A stretch of 64,000 bases of DNA, taken from Planococcus shenhongbingii. GTDB lineage: Bacteria > Bacillota > Bacilli > Bacillales_A > Planococcaceae. The notes beneath the pieces are model-generated. The model searched no databases, had not been told where the DNA came from, and saw nothing but the letters and a program-made list of their open reading frames with translations. The stretch's first letter is position 1, and each line of letters starts with the position of its first letter. Location: assembly GCF_030413635.1 (NCBI RefSeq), contig NZ_CP129235.1, positions 806,001 to 870,000 on the forward strand, written 5' to 3'. Positions 36,455 through 45,100 of the stretch are shown here, one piece after another. The position numbers and the translations under genes were made by a program.

Positions 36455-37945
36455 ATGACAGTATTAACAAGTGTATTGGAATTGAAAAATTATATTAACG
36501 GAGAATGGCGGTTGGCTGAATCCGGCGAAACGAGTGTGGTCATCAATCCGGCAAACCAGGAAGTGATCGCCCATGCGCCGCGTTCAAGCAAAGAAGAGAC
36601 GGAAGAAGCAATCCGCGCTGCGCGCGCATCATTTGAAAGCGGTCTTTGGTCCGGCAAAACGACGCATGAACGTGCAGCCATTCTCAATGCGATTGCAGAC
36701 AAAATCGATGAGCGGGCAGAAGAATTGACGGTTCTGGAGACGATGGATAACGGCAAACGCAAAGATGAAGCAGCAGCTGATGTCGCGGATGCTGCAACTT
36801 GCTTCCGTTATTATGCCGGCTTGATCCTGCATCCTGAAGGCGAAACGTATCAGGTGCCTGACAATGTACAGGCAATGGTAGTGAAAGAGCCAGTAGGCGT
36901 GGCAGGATTGATTGTTCCCTGGAACTTCCCACTTCTTATGAGCGTTTGGAAAATCGCGCCTGCACTAGCAGCAGGAAACTCTATCGTGTACAAACCTGCT
37001 GAAGTAACACCGGTTACAGCAATGAAACTGTTTGAAATCCTCGAAGAAGTTGGAGTCCCTAAAGGGGTTGCGAATATGGTATTGGGCCGTGGTTCAATTA
37101 TTGGCCAAACCATTTCTGAAAGCATGGACGTAGATGTTGTATCTTTCACTGGAAGCACAGAAGTGGGACGCGAAATCATGCGGGCAGCAGCTGGCAACCT
37201 GAAGAAAATTTCGCTTGAACTGGGCGGCAAATCGCCTAATATCGTTTTTGCAGATGCTGATTTTGAAACAGCTGTGGATTACGGTTTGTTTGGAATCTTC
37301 TTGGGCGCCGGACAAGTATGTTCGTCGGGAAGCCGCATTTTAGTGGAAGAAAGCATTTACGACAAATATGTTGAACGCTACGTGGAACGTGCCAATAAAA
37401 TCAAAGTCGGCCCTGGATTAGAAGAAGGCAATGATGTAGGGGCAATTGTCAGCGAAGCACAAATGAACAGTATTTTAAACTACATCGAAATCGGCAAAGC
37501 GGAAGGTGCCACATTAGCGGCTGGCGGCTATCGCTTAACTGAAGATGGCCTTGATAAAGGGTTTTTCATCAAACCTACCGTCTTCACAGACGTTACAAAT
37601 GACATGCGCATAGTTCGCGAAGAAATCTTTGGCCCTGTTGTGACCATTCAAAAATTCCGTACAGAAGAAGAAGCGATTCAATTGGCGAATGATACAGACT
37701 ATGGTCTTGCAGGCGGCGTATTCTCAAATGACGGAGCAAAAGCGCTGCGCGTCATTAAGAAAATCCGCGCTGGCATTACGTGGATAAATGATTACCATCC
37801 AACTTATGTGGAAGGCCCATGGGGCGGATATAAACAAAGCGGTATTGGCAGAAGCCTCGGGAAATACGGCATGGAAGATTTCCAAGAGGTAAAGCAAATT
37901 AACACGAGACTGAATGTTGAACCAAATGGCTGGTTCCCCAGCTGA
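36455..37945 (+). CDS. Aldehyde dehydrogenase (betaine-aldehyde type)
   Basis: 496 residues. Catalytic cysteine in GAGQVCSSGSR, glutamate in LELGGKSPNIVF, asparagine in VPWNFPLLMSVWK, cofactor loop SFTGSTEVG. ATG 36455 follows AAAGGGGGA; a longer frame starting within the reductase is rejected. Last gene of the sigma-54 operon. It could oxidise the aldehyde left after demethylation or deamination, or formaldehyde, but its closest visible relatives are betaine- and aminoaldehyde dehydrogenases. Confidence 0.88.
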   Translation: MTVLTSVLELKNYINGEWRLAESGETSVVINPANQEVIAHAPRSSKEETEEAIRAARASFESGLWSGKTTHERAAILNAIADKIDERAEELTVLETMDNGKRKDEAAADVADAATCFRYYAGLILHPEGETYQVPDNVQAMVVKEPVGVAGLIVPWNFPLLMSVWKIAPALAAGNSIVYKPAEVTPVTAMKLFEILEEVGVPKGVANMVLGRGSIIGQTISESMDVDVVSFTGSTEVGREIMRAAAGNLKKISLELGGKSPNIVFADADFETAVDYGLFGIFLGAGQVCSSGSRILVEESIYDKYVERYVERANKIKVGPGLEEGNDVGAIVSEAQMNSILNYIEIGKAEGATLAAGGYRLTEDGLDKGFFIKPTVFTDVTNDMRIVREEIFGPVVTIQKFRTEEEAIQLANDTDYGLAGGVFSNDGAKALRVIKKIRAGITWINDYHPTYVEGPWGGYKQSGIGRSLGKYGMEDFQEVKQINTRLNVEPNGWFPS

Positions 37946-38032
37946 AACGATTAAAAAATAATCACATCTTTATTGTTAATAAGATCGTTTTGTTAAAGAA
38001 AGGCCAGTAAGTTTACGGCAAATGCATATTTT

Positions 38033-38114
38033 AAAAGCCCCAGCTAAAAAGCGCAACTTCCGTAGTTAGAGATGACTAACAACGGAGAGCGGTTTTTCAG
38101 CTGCGGCTTTTTTT
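38033..38114 (+). terminator. Complex terminator of N-demethylase operon
   Basis: An outer stem of AAAGCC-AGCT-AAAA against TTTT-CAGCT-GCGGCTTT encloses an inner hairpin CTTCCGTAGTTAG/CTAACAACGGAG, and ends in seven T. The following 260 bases up to 38373 hold no gene or clear promoter. Confidence 0.75.
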
Positions 38115-38373
38115 GCGTTGTATCATTTGTAGCATCTAGTATTAACAGGAAGAAGCAAATGGCACTAATTATTTCGAATGTGCAGAAAACTATGATAATT
38201 ATGATGGCGATATGCTACTATAAAAGGTACATATAACTACGAAAGTATACGGATAAAAAAATGTGAAAAAATTGTAGGTAATTTGGAATGCGAAAACGAA
38301 TCCAATAGATTGCATAAGTAAGGCATTCCTGACAGTCAAAACTACAATACAAAGGCAAAGAGGAGAGAAGCCG

Positions 38374-38877
38374 ATGACTGGCATAAGAAGGTTGTTCCTG
38401 GCAAATGACCAAAGAGTATTTAAAGTTGCCCACTCCCAGGATGAGGGAAATGAAGGAATAGAAGAGTTAGCCAATCAACGAGTTCTGGAAGTTATTCTTT
38501 ATTATGAAACAAGAAATAAAAAACCATATGATTTACTTGTTGTGGAGTTTGACCGGCTTGTATTAAGTTCAGAAGGAAAAGAGGCAGGTACCTGTAAGGA
38601 AGAAAGAATAAAGCGGCATCATTTCTTTGGAATCGGCTTTAAAACTGCAGAAGATCTAGCTGCTAAAAAAAGCCCATTGTCTTTGCCGTCAGCCCCGATC
38701 GTTCCGACGCTTAAAGAAAAAGAAGCCTTATATAAATACATAGAGGAGAACCTTCCCTCCTTATCGCTGGAAGCGCCTTTGGTTTTAGAAATGAATCTTA
38801 AACGTCTGCAATTGATTTATCAAAACCAAGTTAAATTAATTAAAGAGGCAATGAAAATAAGAAATGGCAAGAGATGA
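38374..38877 (+). CDS. Hypothetical protein, unknown family
   Basis: 167 residues, not recognised. Mixed alpha/beta composition, no signal or membrane segment. Features: a central basic stretch with KEERIKRHHFFGIGFK, a proline-rich linker (SLPSAPIVPTLKEKE, about 108-122) and a helical Lys-rich C terminus. ATG follows AAGAGGAGAG. It overlaps the next micro-ORF as TGATG and sits alone between terminators, so it is probably a real, expressed gene. Confidence 0.65.
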   Translation: MTGIRRLFLANDQRVFKVAHSQDEGNEGIEELANQRVLEVILYYETRNKKPYDLLVVEFDRLVLSSEGKEAGTCKEERIKRHHFFGIGFKTAEDLAAKKSPLSLPSAPIVPTLKEKEALYKYIEENLPSLSLEAPLVLEMNLKRLQLIYQNQVKLIKEAMKIRNGKR

Positions 38878-38948
38878 TGAGCAACAAGAAATTCATTGCA
38901 AAAAGCTTTAAGGAGTATAAGAAGAACGATTTAAAAATGAAAGGTTAA
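38877..38948 (+). CDS. Possible 23-residue Lys-rich micro-ORF
   Basis: Starts with ATG overlapping the stop of the 167-residue gene (TGATG) and ends four bases before the terminator stem. Seven or more lysines (SNKKFIAKSFKEYKKND). Could be a translationally coupled peptide or the out-of-frame remnant of a longer C terminus of the preceding gene. Confidence 0.3.
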   Translation: MSNKKFIAKSFKEYKKNDLKMKG

Positions 38949-38952
38949 TAAG

Positions 38953-38992
38953 GCGGTGCCAGCAGCTCTTATAGTTGCTGGCACCGCTTTTT
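38953..38992 (+). terminator. Terminator before mtlA
   Basis: GCGGTGCCAGCA and TGCTGGCACCGC form a perfect 12-bp stem, followed by TTTTTC. Confidence 0.9.
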
Positions 38993-39059
38993 CTTCTATA
39001 TAAATATAGAAAGGAAAGGGTTGTCCTGGCACAGGCGACAAAGTTGACTTTCAATGTTA

Positions 39060-39089
39060 TTGAATGCGCTTCCATTTATCCTCTATGAT
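39060..39089 (+). promoter_or_regulatory. mtlA promoter with cre site
   Basis: TTGAAT (39060-39065), an 18-base spacer, TATGAT (39084-39089). The overlapping 39061-39074, read on the minus strand as TGGAAGCGCATTCA, matches the cre consensus TGNAANCGNWNNCA at every position, so CcpA should repress mtlA directly. Confidence 0.65.
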
Positions 39090-39140
39090 TTAAGTAAGAT
39101 TAAAAAAGCGAAGGCTTTTTTCATAGAAAGGATGAATGAG

Positions 39141-41063
39141 ATGAATCAATCAGCAATTAAAGTTTCCATACAAAAGTTCGGCAACTTCTTGAGTTCGATG
39201 GTGCTGCCGAACATCGGCGCATTTATCGCTTGGGGATTAATCACGGCATTGTTCATTCCAACGGGCTTTTTCCCGAATGAAGAACTCGGCAAAATGGTCG
39301 GTCCGATGGTTACCTATATGCTGCCGCTGTTGATCGGGTATACAGGGGGCCGGCTAATCTATGACCAGCGGGGCGGCGTAGTCGGTACGATTGCAACGAT
39401 GGGGGTTATTATCGGGGCACCGGATACACCAATGTTTTTAGGGGCTATGATTATGGGGCCGCTCGGGGCGTTTGTCATTAAGAAATTTGATCAATTGATC
39501 GAAGGTAAGGTCCGGACCGGATTTGAAATGCTGGTCAACAACTTTTCTGCCGGTATTTTGGGAGGCGGACTTGCTATCCTGGCGTTCCTCGGAGTTGGCC
39601 CGGCTGTAAAAGCATTTACAGAAGTGCTAGTTTCAGGAGTTGACTGGTTATTGGCAGCAGGCTTGTTGCCGTTAACGAGTATTTTAATCGAACCGGCAAA
39701 AATTCTGTTCTTGAACAACGCCATCAACCATGGCGTCTTGTCGCCAATCGGATTGGAGCAAGTTCAGCAAGCCGGGAAATCAGTTCTGTTCTTATTGGAA
39801 TCAAACCCAGGACCAGGTCTTGGTGTGTTGCTTGCATTTATGCTGTTTGGAAAAGGAATGGCGAAACAATCAGCTCCAGGAGCGGCCATCATCCATTTCT
39901 TCGGCGGGATTCATGAAATTTACTTCCCGTACGTGCTGATGAAGCCGATGTTGCTGGTATCAGTCATTTTAGGTGGTATGAGCGGCGTCTTTACACTTGT
40001 GTTGATGGGCGGAGGTTTGGTGGCTCCTGCATCACCAGGAAGCATTCTAGCGATTGCAGCAGTAACACCGCCTGAAGGAATGGCTTACTTGGCTAACTTT
40101 GCAGCGGTATTTGTTGCAACAGCCGTTTCGTTCCTGATTTCCGCTGTCATTCTGAAATCGAGCAAACAAACAGATGAAGATATTAACGAAGCGACAAAGA
40201 AAATGGAACAAATGAAAGGCAAGAAAAGCTCAATTGCTGGAGAGTTAGGAGCGACTGCAGCAACGGCTAAAGGTGTATTCCCGGAAAACGTGGAAAAAAT
40301 TATTTTTGCCTGTGATGCCGGAATGGGATCGAGTGCGATGGGCGCTTCTCTTCTGCGCAAGAAAGTAAAAGAAGCAGGACTGGATGTTAAAGTAACGAAT
40401 ACGGCAATCAGCACCATTCCTTCCGATTCTCCAATCGTCATCACACAGGAAGAACTGACTCCGCGGGCGCAAAGCAAAGTGCCAAACGCCTATCATATTT
40501 CAGTGGCTAACTTCCTATCAAGCCCGGAATACGATAAATTGATCGATCGGCTGAAAAATGGTGTGATAGGCGAGCAAGTGGAGCTGGTGGAAGAAAGCGA
40601 AGCTGCAGCAACAGAAGCACCACATGAAACTCAAGAAGATCAGCTGCTGCTTGAAGAAAACATCTTTATCGGCCAAAGCTTCAGCAATAAAGAAGAAGCG
40701 ATCCGCTTTGCCGGACAAGCACTTGTGAATGCTGGCTATGTGGAAGAATCCTATGTCGATGAAATGATGAAGCGTGAAGAAATCACGACAACTTATATGG
40801 GCAACAATGTTGCGATTCCCCACGGCACCGAAGAAGCCAAAAAATCGGTCAACAAATCAGGCTTTACTGTTGTTCAGGTTCCAAATGGAGTAGACTTTAA
40901 TGGAGAAAATGCAAAATTGATCTTTGGCATCGCCGGCAAAGACGGCACTCACTTGGAAATCCTTTCAGGTATTGCAGTCATTTGTGCTGAACAGGACAAC
41001 GTCGATCAGCTGGCGGAAGCAAAATCCGCTAAAGAATTATTAGAGATTATAAACAGCAACTAA
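39141..41063 (+). CDS. mtlA: Mannitol PTS EIICBA, fused
   Basis: Imports and phosphorylates mannitol to mannitol-1-phosphate. 640 residues: membrane IIC domain (about 1-345), linker, IIB with phospho-cysteine C391 in FACDAGMGSS, and C-terminal IIA with phospho-histidine H561 in VAIPHGTEEAK. The fused CBA form resembles the E. coli protein and differs from B. subtilis, where IIA is a separate MtlF; no mtlF lies in the window. ATG 39141 is chosen by spacing from GAAAGGA; ATG 39132 abuts it. Confidence 0.95.
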   Translation: MNQSAIKVSIQKFGNFLSSMVLPNIGAFIAWGLITALFIPTGFFPNEELGKMVGPMVTYMLPLLIGYTGGRLIYDQRGGVVGTIATMGVIIGAPDTPMFLGAMIMGPLGAFVIKKFDQLIEGKVRTGFEMLVNNFSAGILGGGLAILAFLGVGPAVKAFTEVLVSGVDWLLAAGLLPLTSILIEPAKILFLNNAINHGVLSPIGLEQVQQAGKSVLFLLESNPGPGLGVLLAFMLFGKGMAKQSAPGAAIIHFFGGIHEIYFPYVLMKPMLLVSVILGGMSGVFTLVLMGGGLVAPASPGSILAIAAVTPPEGMAYLANFAAVFVATAVSFLISAVILKSSKQTDEDINEATKKMEQMKGKKSSIAGELGATAATAKGVFPENVEKIIFACDAGMGSSAMGASLLRKKVKEAGLDVKVTNTAISTIPSDSPIVITQEELTPRAQSKVPNAYHISVANFLSSPEYDKLIDRLKNGVIGEQVELVEESEAAATEAPHETQEDQLLLEENIFIGQSFSNKEEAIRFAGQALVNAGYVEESYVDEMMKREEITTTYMGNNVAIPHGTEEAKKSVNKSGFTVVQVPNGVDFNGENAKLIFGIAGKDGTHLEILSGIAVICAEQDNVDQLAEAKSAKELLEIINSN

Positions 41064-41076
41064 ATATTTCAAATAG

Positions 41077-41100
41077 AAAGGCAGGATTTCCTGCCTTTTT
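41077..41100 (+). terminator. Terminator after mtlA
   Basis: AAAGGCAGGA, TT, TCCTGCCTTT then T residues: a compact hairpin that should separate most mtlA transcripts from mtlR. Confidence 0.8.
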
Positions 41101-41239
41101 GCCTATATGTTGAACCAATGGGTTTTTGCTTGTCGATATTCTGCCAAACAGATAGGCTTGCCGCAGGCGTCTCCGCTGTTTTGCTCCATATCTAAGAGAA
41201 TTATCATCAAAAAGCTATATCAATAATCCTCTTTTTTCT

Positions 41240-41345
41240 AAAAAGCGTATAAAGTGCAGGCGCGTCCACGGGCGAGATGGAGTGATGAGTCGAGTGTTCT
41301 TCTCGGCTCATCGCGGAAGTCCTGCCCAAAGCGGCCGAAGCGGTA
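41240..41345. repeat. Structured GC-rich element between mtlA and mtlR
   Basis: The 41101-41430 gap has no gene. Its middle holds an island richer in GC than its flanks with a hairpin GATGAGTCGAG/CTCGGCTCATC (41284-41312) enclosed by GCAGG/CCTGC arms. It resembles the mosaic at 28225-28640 in style but not in sequence; probably an intergenic repeat, function unknown. Confidence 0.4.
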
Positions 41346-41430
41346 TTTAAAGGTAAGCTCTTTAGTTCAACATATCTATTTTGCATTTCTCGCTCTTGAA
41401 GGAATCTTAAAAGTGAAATGAGTGAAATAG

Positions 41431-43518
41431 ATGTTTATTACATTTAGGGAAAAGTCCATTATCGAGTTGATTGTCAGAACATCTGGAAAGCATACGGTAC
41501 ACTCCCTATCTACCTATCTGAATGTCAGTGCCAGAACAATCCAGCGGGATTTGAAGTCAGTAGAGAAGCTGCTGAAGCAATTTGATTTAGAAGTAAAGCG
41601 CACAGCAAATGAAGGACTCTTCATTGAAGGGAATGATGATCAAGTCTACCGGCTGATCCAGCGCTTGATCAGTGTCAGCCCGACCGACGAAACGCCGGAA
41701 GAGCGGAAGTTAAGTTTGCTGATCATTTTGCTGCATGAAGGCTCTTCTTTCAAAAAGCAGGTCCTAGCCAAACAAGTGGGGATCAGCACTGCAACGCTGA
41801 CGTCGTACTTGGATGATTTGACCGAATGGCTGCATAAGTTTTCGGTTACTTTGTCGAGGAGAAGAGGCGTCGGGATAGAAGTGGACGGCCAGGAAGCCAA
41901 TAAAAGGCATTCACTGGCCAGTTACTTCCTTGTTTATTTTTACGAAGAACTCATAGAAAGTTTGTATTTCCTGCAACAAGGGAAAAACCCGGAAGAGAAA
42001 ATTCTCGGCTATTTTTCACCGCAGTATCTGGCCATGATCGATGGATTGGTGAACCAAAAAATCAATAAAGAACAAACAAGATTGGCGGACAGTGATTATA
42101 TTGGATTAGTGGTGTATATATGCTTGACGCTGCAGCGGACGGAACAGCAATTCCTGCTGGAACCAGGTGAAGGGGTTTCAAGTGAATCGGCTGGAGAGCA
42201 TCAATTGATGGAAGCGATTTGCGAAGAGTTAAGCGAACAGCTTGCCATAGCGCTGACTACGGAAGACGTGCATTTTTTGACGGTCATTTTAAAAGGGTCA
42301 AAAGTACAGGCGGCTGACTTGGTCTATTACGACAGTGTGCTGCTTGGCAAGCTGATCAAAAACCTCATTCATGATGTGTCAGCCCAGTTGCATATCGATT
42401 TGACCGATGACTTTTCACTGTATCAAGGCTTGCTCGCGCATATGGGACCATCCATTTTCCGCTTGAAGCAAAACCTGGAACCTTTTAATCCATTGACCGA
42501 CGAAATCAAAAGAAAATACCCAGTCTTATTTATGGCAGTAAAGCAGAGCCTGGAAAATGAATTCAAGAAGCTGGAGTTTCCGGCAGATGAAGTCGCTTTT
42601 ATTGTCCTGCATTTCGGTTCGGCTTTGCTGATGAACGAAGAAAGAGTGCAAATCAATGCAGTAGTCGTCTGCCCGACAGGCATCGGAACTTCCAAGATGC
42701 TGGCGAGCCGCATTCAAAAAGAGCTGACGGAAATCAGTTCGGTAGAAATTTTATCGATCAACGATTTTCAAACAGCTCATTTTCAGGATTATGATTTGGT
42801 GATTTCCACGATTCGGCTGCCGATTACAGAGGTCGATTATATTATGGTGAGTCCATTGCTCAGTGACAAAGATATCGGATCCATCGAAAGTTACTTGCAG
42901 AACAATTTAGAGAAAATCACCAGGAAAAAGCAATACTTGAATTTTGGAAACCCGGACGAAGTCCGATTTGAGAACAATCGGCCGAACATACAGAATCTCC
43001 TGCGGGAAATAAAAGATGTGCAGTCCAGCATGGATGCTATTTTAACCAATTTTATGGTGTTTAGAAAACAGCAGGTCAAGGATCACTGGAAGGTTTTAAA
43101 TGAAGTGCTTGAGCAGGCAGAACGGGACGGGCTTGTCGCCAGTGCCGATGTCGCCATGCGCCAATTAGAAGAGCGGGAAGCAAAAGGCGGGCTCGGGATT
43201 CCGAATACCGATATGGCTCTTTACCATTGCCGCGATGAATCTATTCGGGAGCTCTTGTTTCAAATAGTGCATTTGGATACCCCGTCCACGGTCAAAGGGA
43301 TGGACGGCGGAAGGGTGCAGATGAGAAATCTGCTGTTGATGCTGGCACCGCTCGACATGAGTGCCAGAGAACAGGAAATATTGAGCCTCATCAGTTCAAG
43401 CTTGATCGAAAGCGACGCAGCCATGATGATTTTTTCATCTTCCAATGAGAGCATGATCCGAAACAAACTGGAAGATTTATTTTTTGATTACCTACAAAAT
43501 AATTTGATAAAGGAATGA
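41431..43518 (+). CDS. mtlR: Mannitol operon transcriptional activator, PRD type
   Basis: 695 residues. N-terminal DeoR-like helix-turn-helix (TVHSLSTYLNVSARTIQRDL, about 21-40) and a second one (QVGISTATLTSYL), two PTS regulation domains (about 180-400), an EIIB-gat-like domain with cysteine in AVVCPTGIGTSKM, and a C-terminal EIIA-like domain (LGIPNTDMALYHC). Activity in this family is set by PTS phosphorylation of the PRD, IIB and IIA domains. Weak ribosome site before ATG. Overlaps the region just before mtlD. Confidence 0.92.
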   Translation: MFITFREKSIIELIVRTSGKHTVHSLSTYLNVSARTIQRDLKSVEKLLKQFDLEVKRTANEGLFIEGNDDQVYRLIQRLISVSPTDETPEERKLSLLIILLHEGSSFKKQVLAKQVGISTATLTSYLDDLTEWLHKFSVTLSRRRGVGIEVDGQEANKRHSLASYFLVYFYEELIESLYFLQQGKNPEEKILGYFSPQYLAMIDGLVNQKINKEQTRLADSDYIGLVVYICLTLQRTEQQFLLEPGEGVSSESAGEHQLMEAICEELSEQLAIALTTEDVHFLTVILKGSKVQAADLVYYDSVLLGKLIKNLIHDVSAQLHIDLTDDFSLYQGLLAHMGPSIFRLKQNLEPFNPLTDEIKRKYPVLFMAVKQSLENEFKKLEFPADEVAFIVLHFGSALLMNEERVQINAVVVCPTGIGTSKMLASRIQKELTEISSVEILSINDFQTAHFQDYDLVISTIRLPITEVDYIMVSPLLSDKDIGSIESYLQNNLEKITRKKQYLNFGNPDEVRFENNRPNIQNLLREIKDVQSSMDAILTNFMVFRKQQVKDHWKVLNEVLEQAERDGLVASADVAMRQLEEREAKGGLGIPNTDMALYHCRDESIRELLFQIVHLDTPSTVKGMDGGRVQMRNLLLMLAPLDMSAREQEILSLISSSLIESDAAMMIFSSSNESMIRNKLEDLFFDYLQNNLIKE

Positions 43519-43523
43519 TCCCA

Positions 43524-44663
43524 TTGAAACAAACCGTTCATTTTGGAGCAGGAAACATTGGCAGAGGGTTTATCGGGGCGTTATTTTCCGCATCCGGTTA
43601 TCATGTGACATTCGTGGATGTTGCAGACCAGATTATCGATAAATTAAATGAAGAACAAAAGTACAACGTAAAACTGGCACAAGCGCAAGAAGAAACGATT
43701 ACAATTGAAAATGTTTCAGGCGTCAATAATATGAAAGATGAAGGCGGCGTTATCGAAGTTATCCAAAAAGCGACTTATTTGACCACCGCAATTGGCCCGA
43801 ATATCTTGCCGCGAATTGCACCGTTGATTGCCCGAGGCATTGCGGAACGCCTTCAGGCTACCGATGAAAAATTGTATGTCATCGCTTGTGAAAACCAAAT
43901 TGGAGCAACCGATATCTTGAAAAAGCATATTCTGGACAATCTCGACGAGGAAACGAAGAACAAGCTGGAAGGCAAAATTTATTTTTTCAACTCCGCAGTC
44001 GATCGGATCGTGCCGATTCAAGACAGCAGTTCACTCGATGTACTCGTGGAACCTTATTACGAGTGGGTAGTCGAAACTAGCGAAACAATTCCACCGGTAA
44101 CAGGCATGACCCTTGTCGAGAATCTTGCACCTTTTATCGAACGGAAGCTTTTTACCGTTAATACAGGGCATGCCGTGATTGCGTACCTTGGTTATCTTGC
44201 CGGCAAGCCGACAATTGACCAAACCTTGGCCGATAAGCAAATTGAAGACCAAGTGCGGGAAACGCTGAAAGAAACAGGCGCATATCTGATAAAAGAGTAC
44301 GGCCTTGATGAAGAAGAACACTTGGCTTATATCAATAAAAACATCGAGCGCTTCAAGAATTCGTTTTTAAATGACGGCGTTACAAGAGTAGGACGGGCAC
44401 CTATCCGCAAGCTAGGACCGGATGACCGCTTTATCCGGCCGGCGACGCAAGCGCAAAAAGCTGGATTGTCTTATACCTATCTGGCCAAAGCGATTGCAGC
44501 TGCGTTAGCTTTCGACAATCCAGAAGATGAAGATGCAATGAAAATTCAAAGCATGATCCAGGAAAACGGCCCTGCATCGGTGTTGAAAGAAGTAAGCGGG
44601 CTGGAAGAAGACAGCGAAATCACTCAAGAAGTGATTCGGCAGTATGAATCTTTGAAAGCATAG
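43524..44663 (+). CDS. mtlD: Mannitol-1-phosphate 5-dehydrogenase
   Basis: Oxidises mannitol-1-phosphate to fructose-6-phosphate with NAD+. 379 residues. N-terminal NAD motif VHFGAGNIGRGFIG, FNSAVDRIVP, and the catalytic-region lysine segment NTGHAVIAYLGYLAG. The start is set at TTG 43524, about 9 bases after AAGGA; an ATG at 43515 abuts that site and overlaps the mtlR stop. Completes the mannitol catabolic set with mtlA and mtlR. Confidence 0.94.
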   Translation: MKQTVHFGAGNIGRGFIGALFSASGYHVTFVDVADQIIDKLNEEQKYNVKLAQAQEETITIENVSGVNNMKDEGGVIEVIQKATYLTTAIGPNILPRIAPLIARGIAERLQATDEKLYVIACENQIGATDILKKHILDNLDEETKNKLEGKIYFFNSAVDRIVPIQDSSSLDVLVEPYYEWVVETSETIPPVTGMTLVENLAPFIERKLFTVNTGHAVIAYLGYLAGKPTIDQTLADKQIEDQVRETLKETGAYLIKEYGLDEEEHLAYINKNIERFKNSFLNDGVTRVGRAPIRKLGPDDRFIRPATQAQKAGLSYTYLAKAIAAALAFDNPEDEDAMKIQSMIQENGPASVLKEVSGLEEDSEITQEVIRQYESLKA

Positions 44664-44671
44664 TAAGTGAG

Positions 44672-44705
44672 AAGCCCTCTTAAGAATCATCTTAAGAGGG
44701 CTTTT
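44672..44705. terminator. Terminator after mtlD
   Basis: AAGCCCTCTTAAGA and TCTTAAGAGGGCTT form a perfect 14-bp stem with ATCA loop and T run; it can also stop the convergent toxin remnant. Confidence 0.9.
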
Positions 44706-44717
44706 TGTGCTGTTTTC

Positions 44718-44918
44718 TTAAAGAATTTGGCTAAAGACAATTTCTTTTACTTCCTGGAATGAATCATCGGGAAGTCTTTCGACAAATACAGCGTTTCGGG
44801 CTGACAAATCAAGCGATTTGATGTGCTGGCATAGGACGGAACCCTGAGTGGCGGTTCTCGAGTCCAAAAGGAAATTTAAATGGAAGGGCGTTTTATTGAT
44901 AACGCAAACTTCTTTCAT
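44718..44918 (-). pseudogene. Remnant of a PemK/MazF-like toxin gene
   Basis: 66 codons that read like the C-terminal half of a PemK/MazF-family endoribonuclease: PFHLNFLLDSRTATQGSVL, then CQHIKSLDLSARNAVFVERLP. The N-terminal half of the fold, with the RPVLIVS-type strand, is missing. A stop codon lies directly before the ATG and there is no ribosome site, so the gene is probably truncated and inactive. The family assignment rests on my memory of the fold's C-terminal pattern. Confidence 0.5.
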
Positions 44919-45023
44919 TTAGAAGATGTAAATAAAGTGACTGATGAAGAATTATACGATCAGTTACTGGATGAGTTTCCACAATGGTTGAAAGAAGCGA
45001 AAGAAAAAAAGGTATTGCGATGA
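44880..45023 (+). CDS. Possible 47-residue acidic small protein
   Basis: Begins MEGRFIDNAN and ends LKEAKEKKVLR, with an acidic helical middle (DEELYDQLLDEFPQW). ATG lies 6 bases after AAAAGGAAA. It overlaps the toxin remnant by 39 bases on the opposite strand. Not recognised. May be an intact small ORF or the end of a larger protein joined here by deletion. Followed by a terminator, which supports transcription on this strand. Confidence 0.4.
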   Translation: MEGRFIDNANFFHLEDVNKVTDEELYDQLLDEFPQWLKEAKEKKVLR

Positions 45024-45031
45024 TATATGCG

Positions 45032-45066
45032 AAAAGGCCGACTTGAAGAAGTCGGCCTTTTGTATT
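45032..45066. terminator. Bidirectional terminator
   Basis: AAAAGGCCGACTT, GAAG, AAGTCGGCCTTTT: 13-bp perfect stem between the small ORF and the convergent GIY-YIG gene. Confidence 0.88.
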
Positions 45067-45100
45067 TTTTTTAGAGGTGTCCTATTAAAAGTCCATAGAA

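Noticed and set aside
38199..38474. Minus-strand hydrophobic frame upstream of the 167-residue gene
   Set aside because: Overlaps the well-supported start of the forward gene and lacks a ribosome site.
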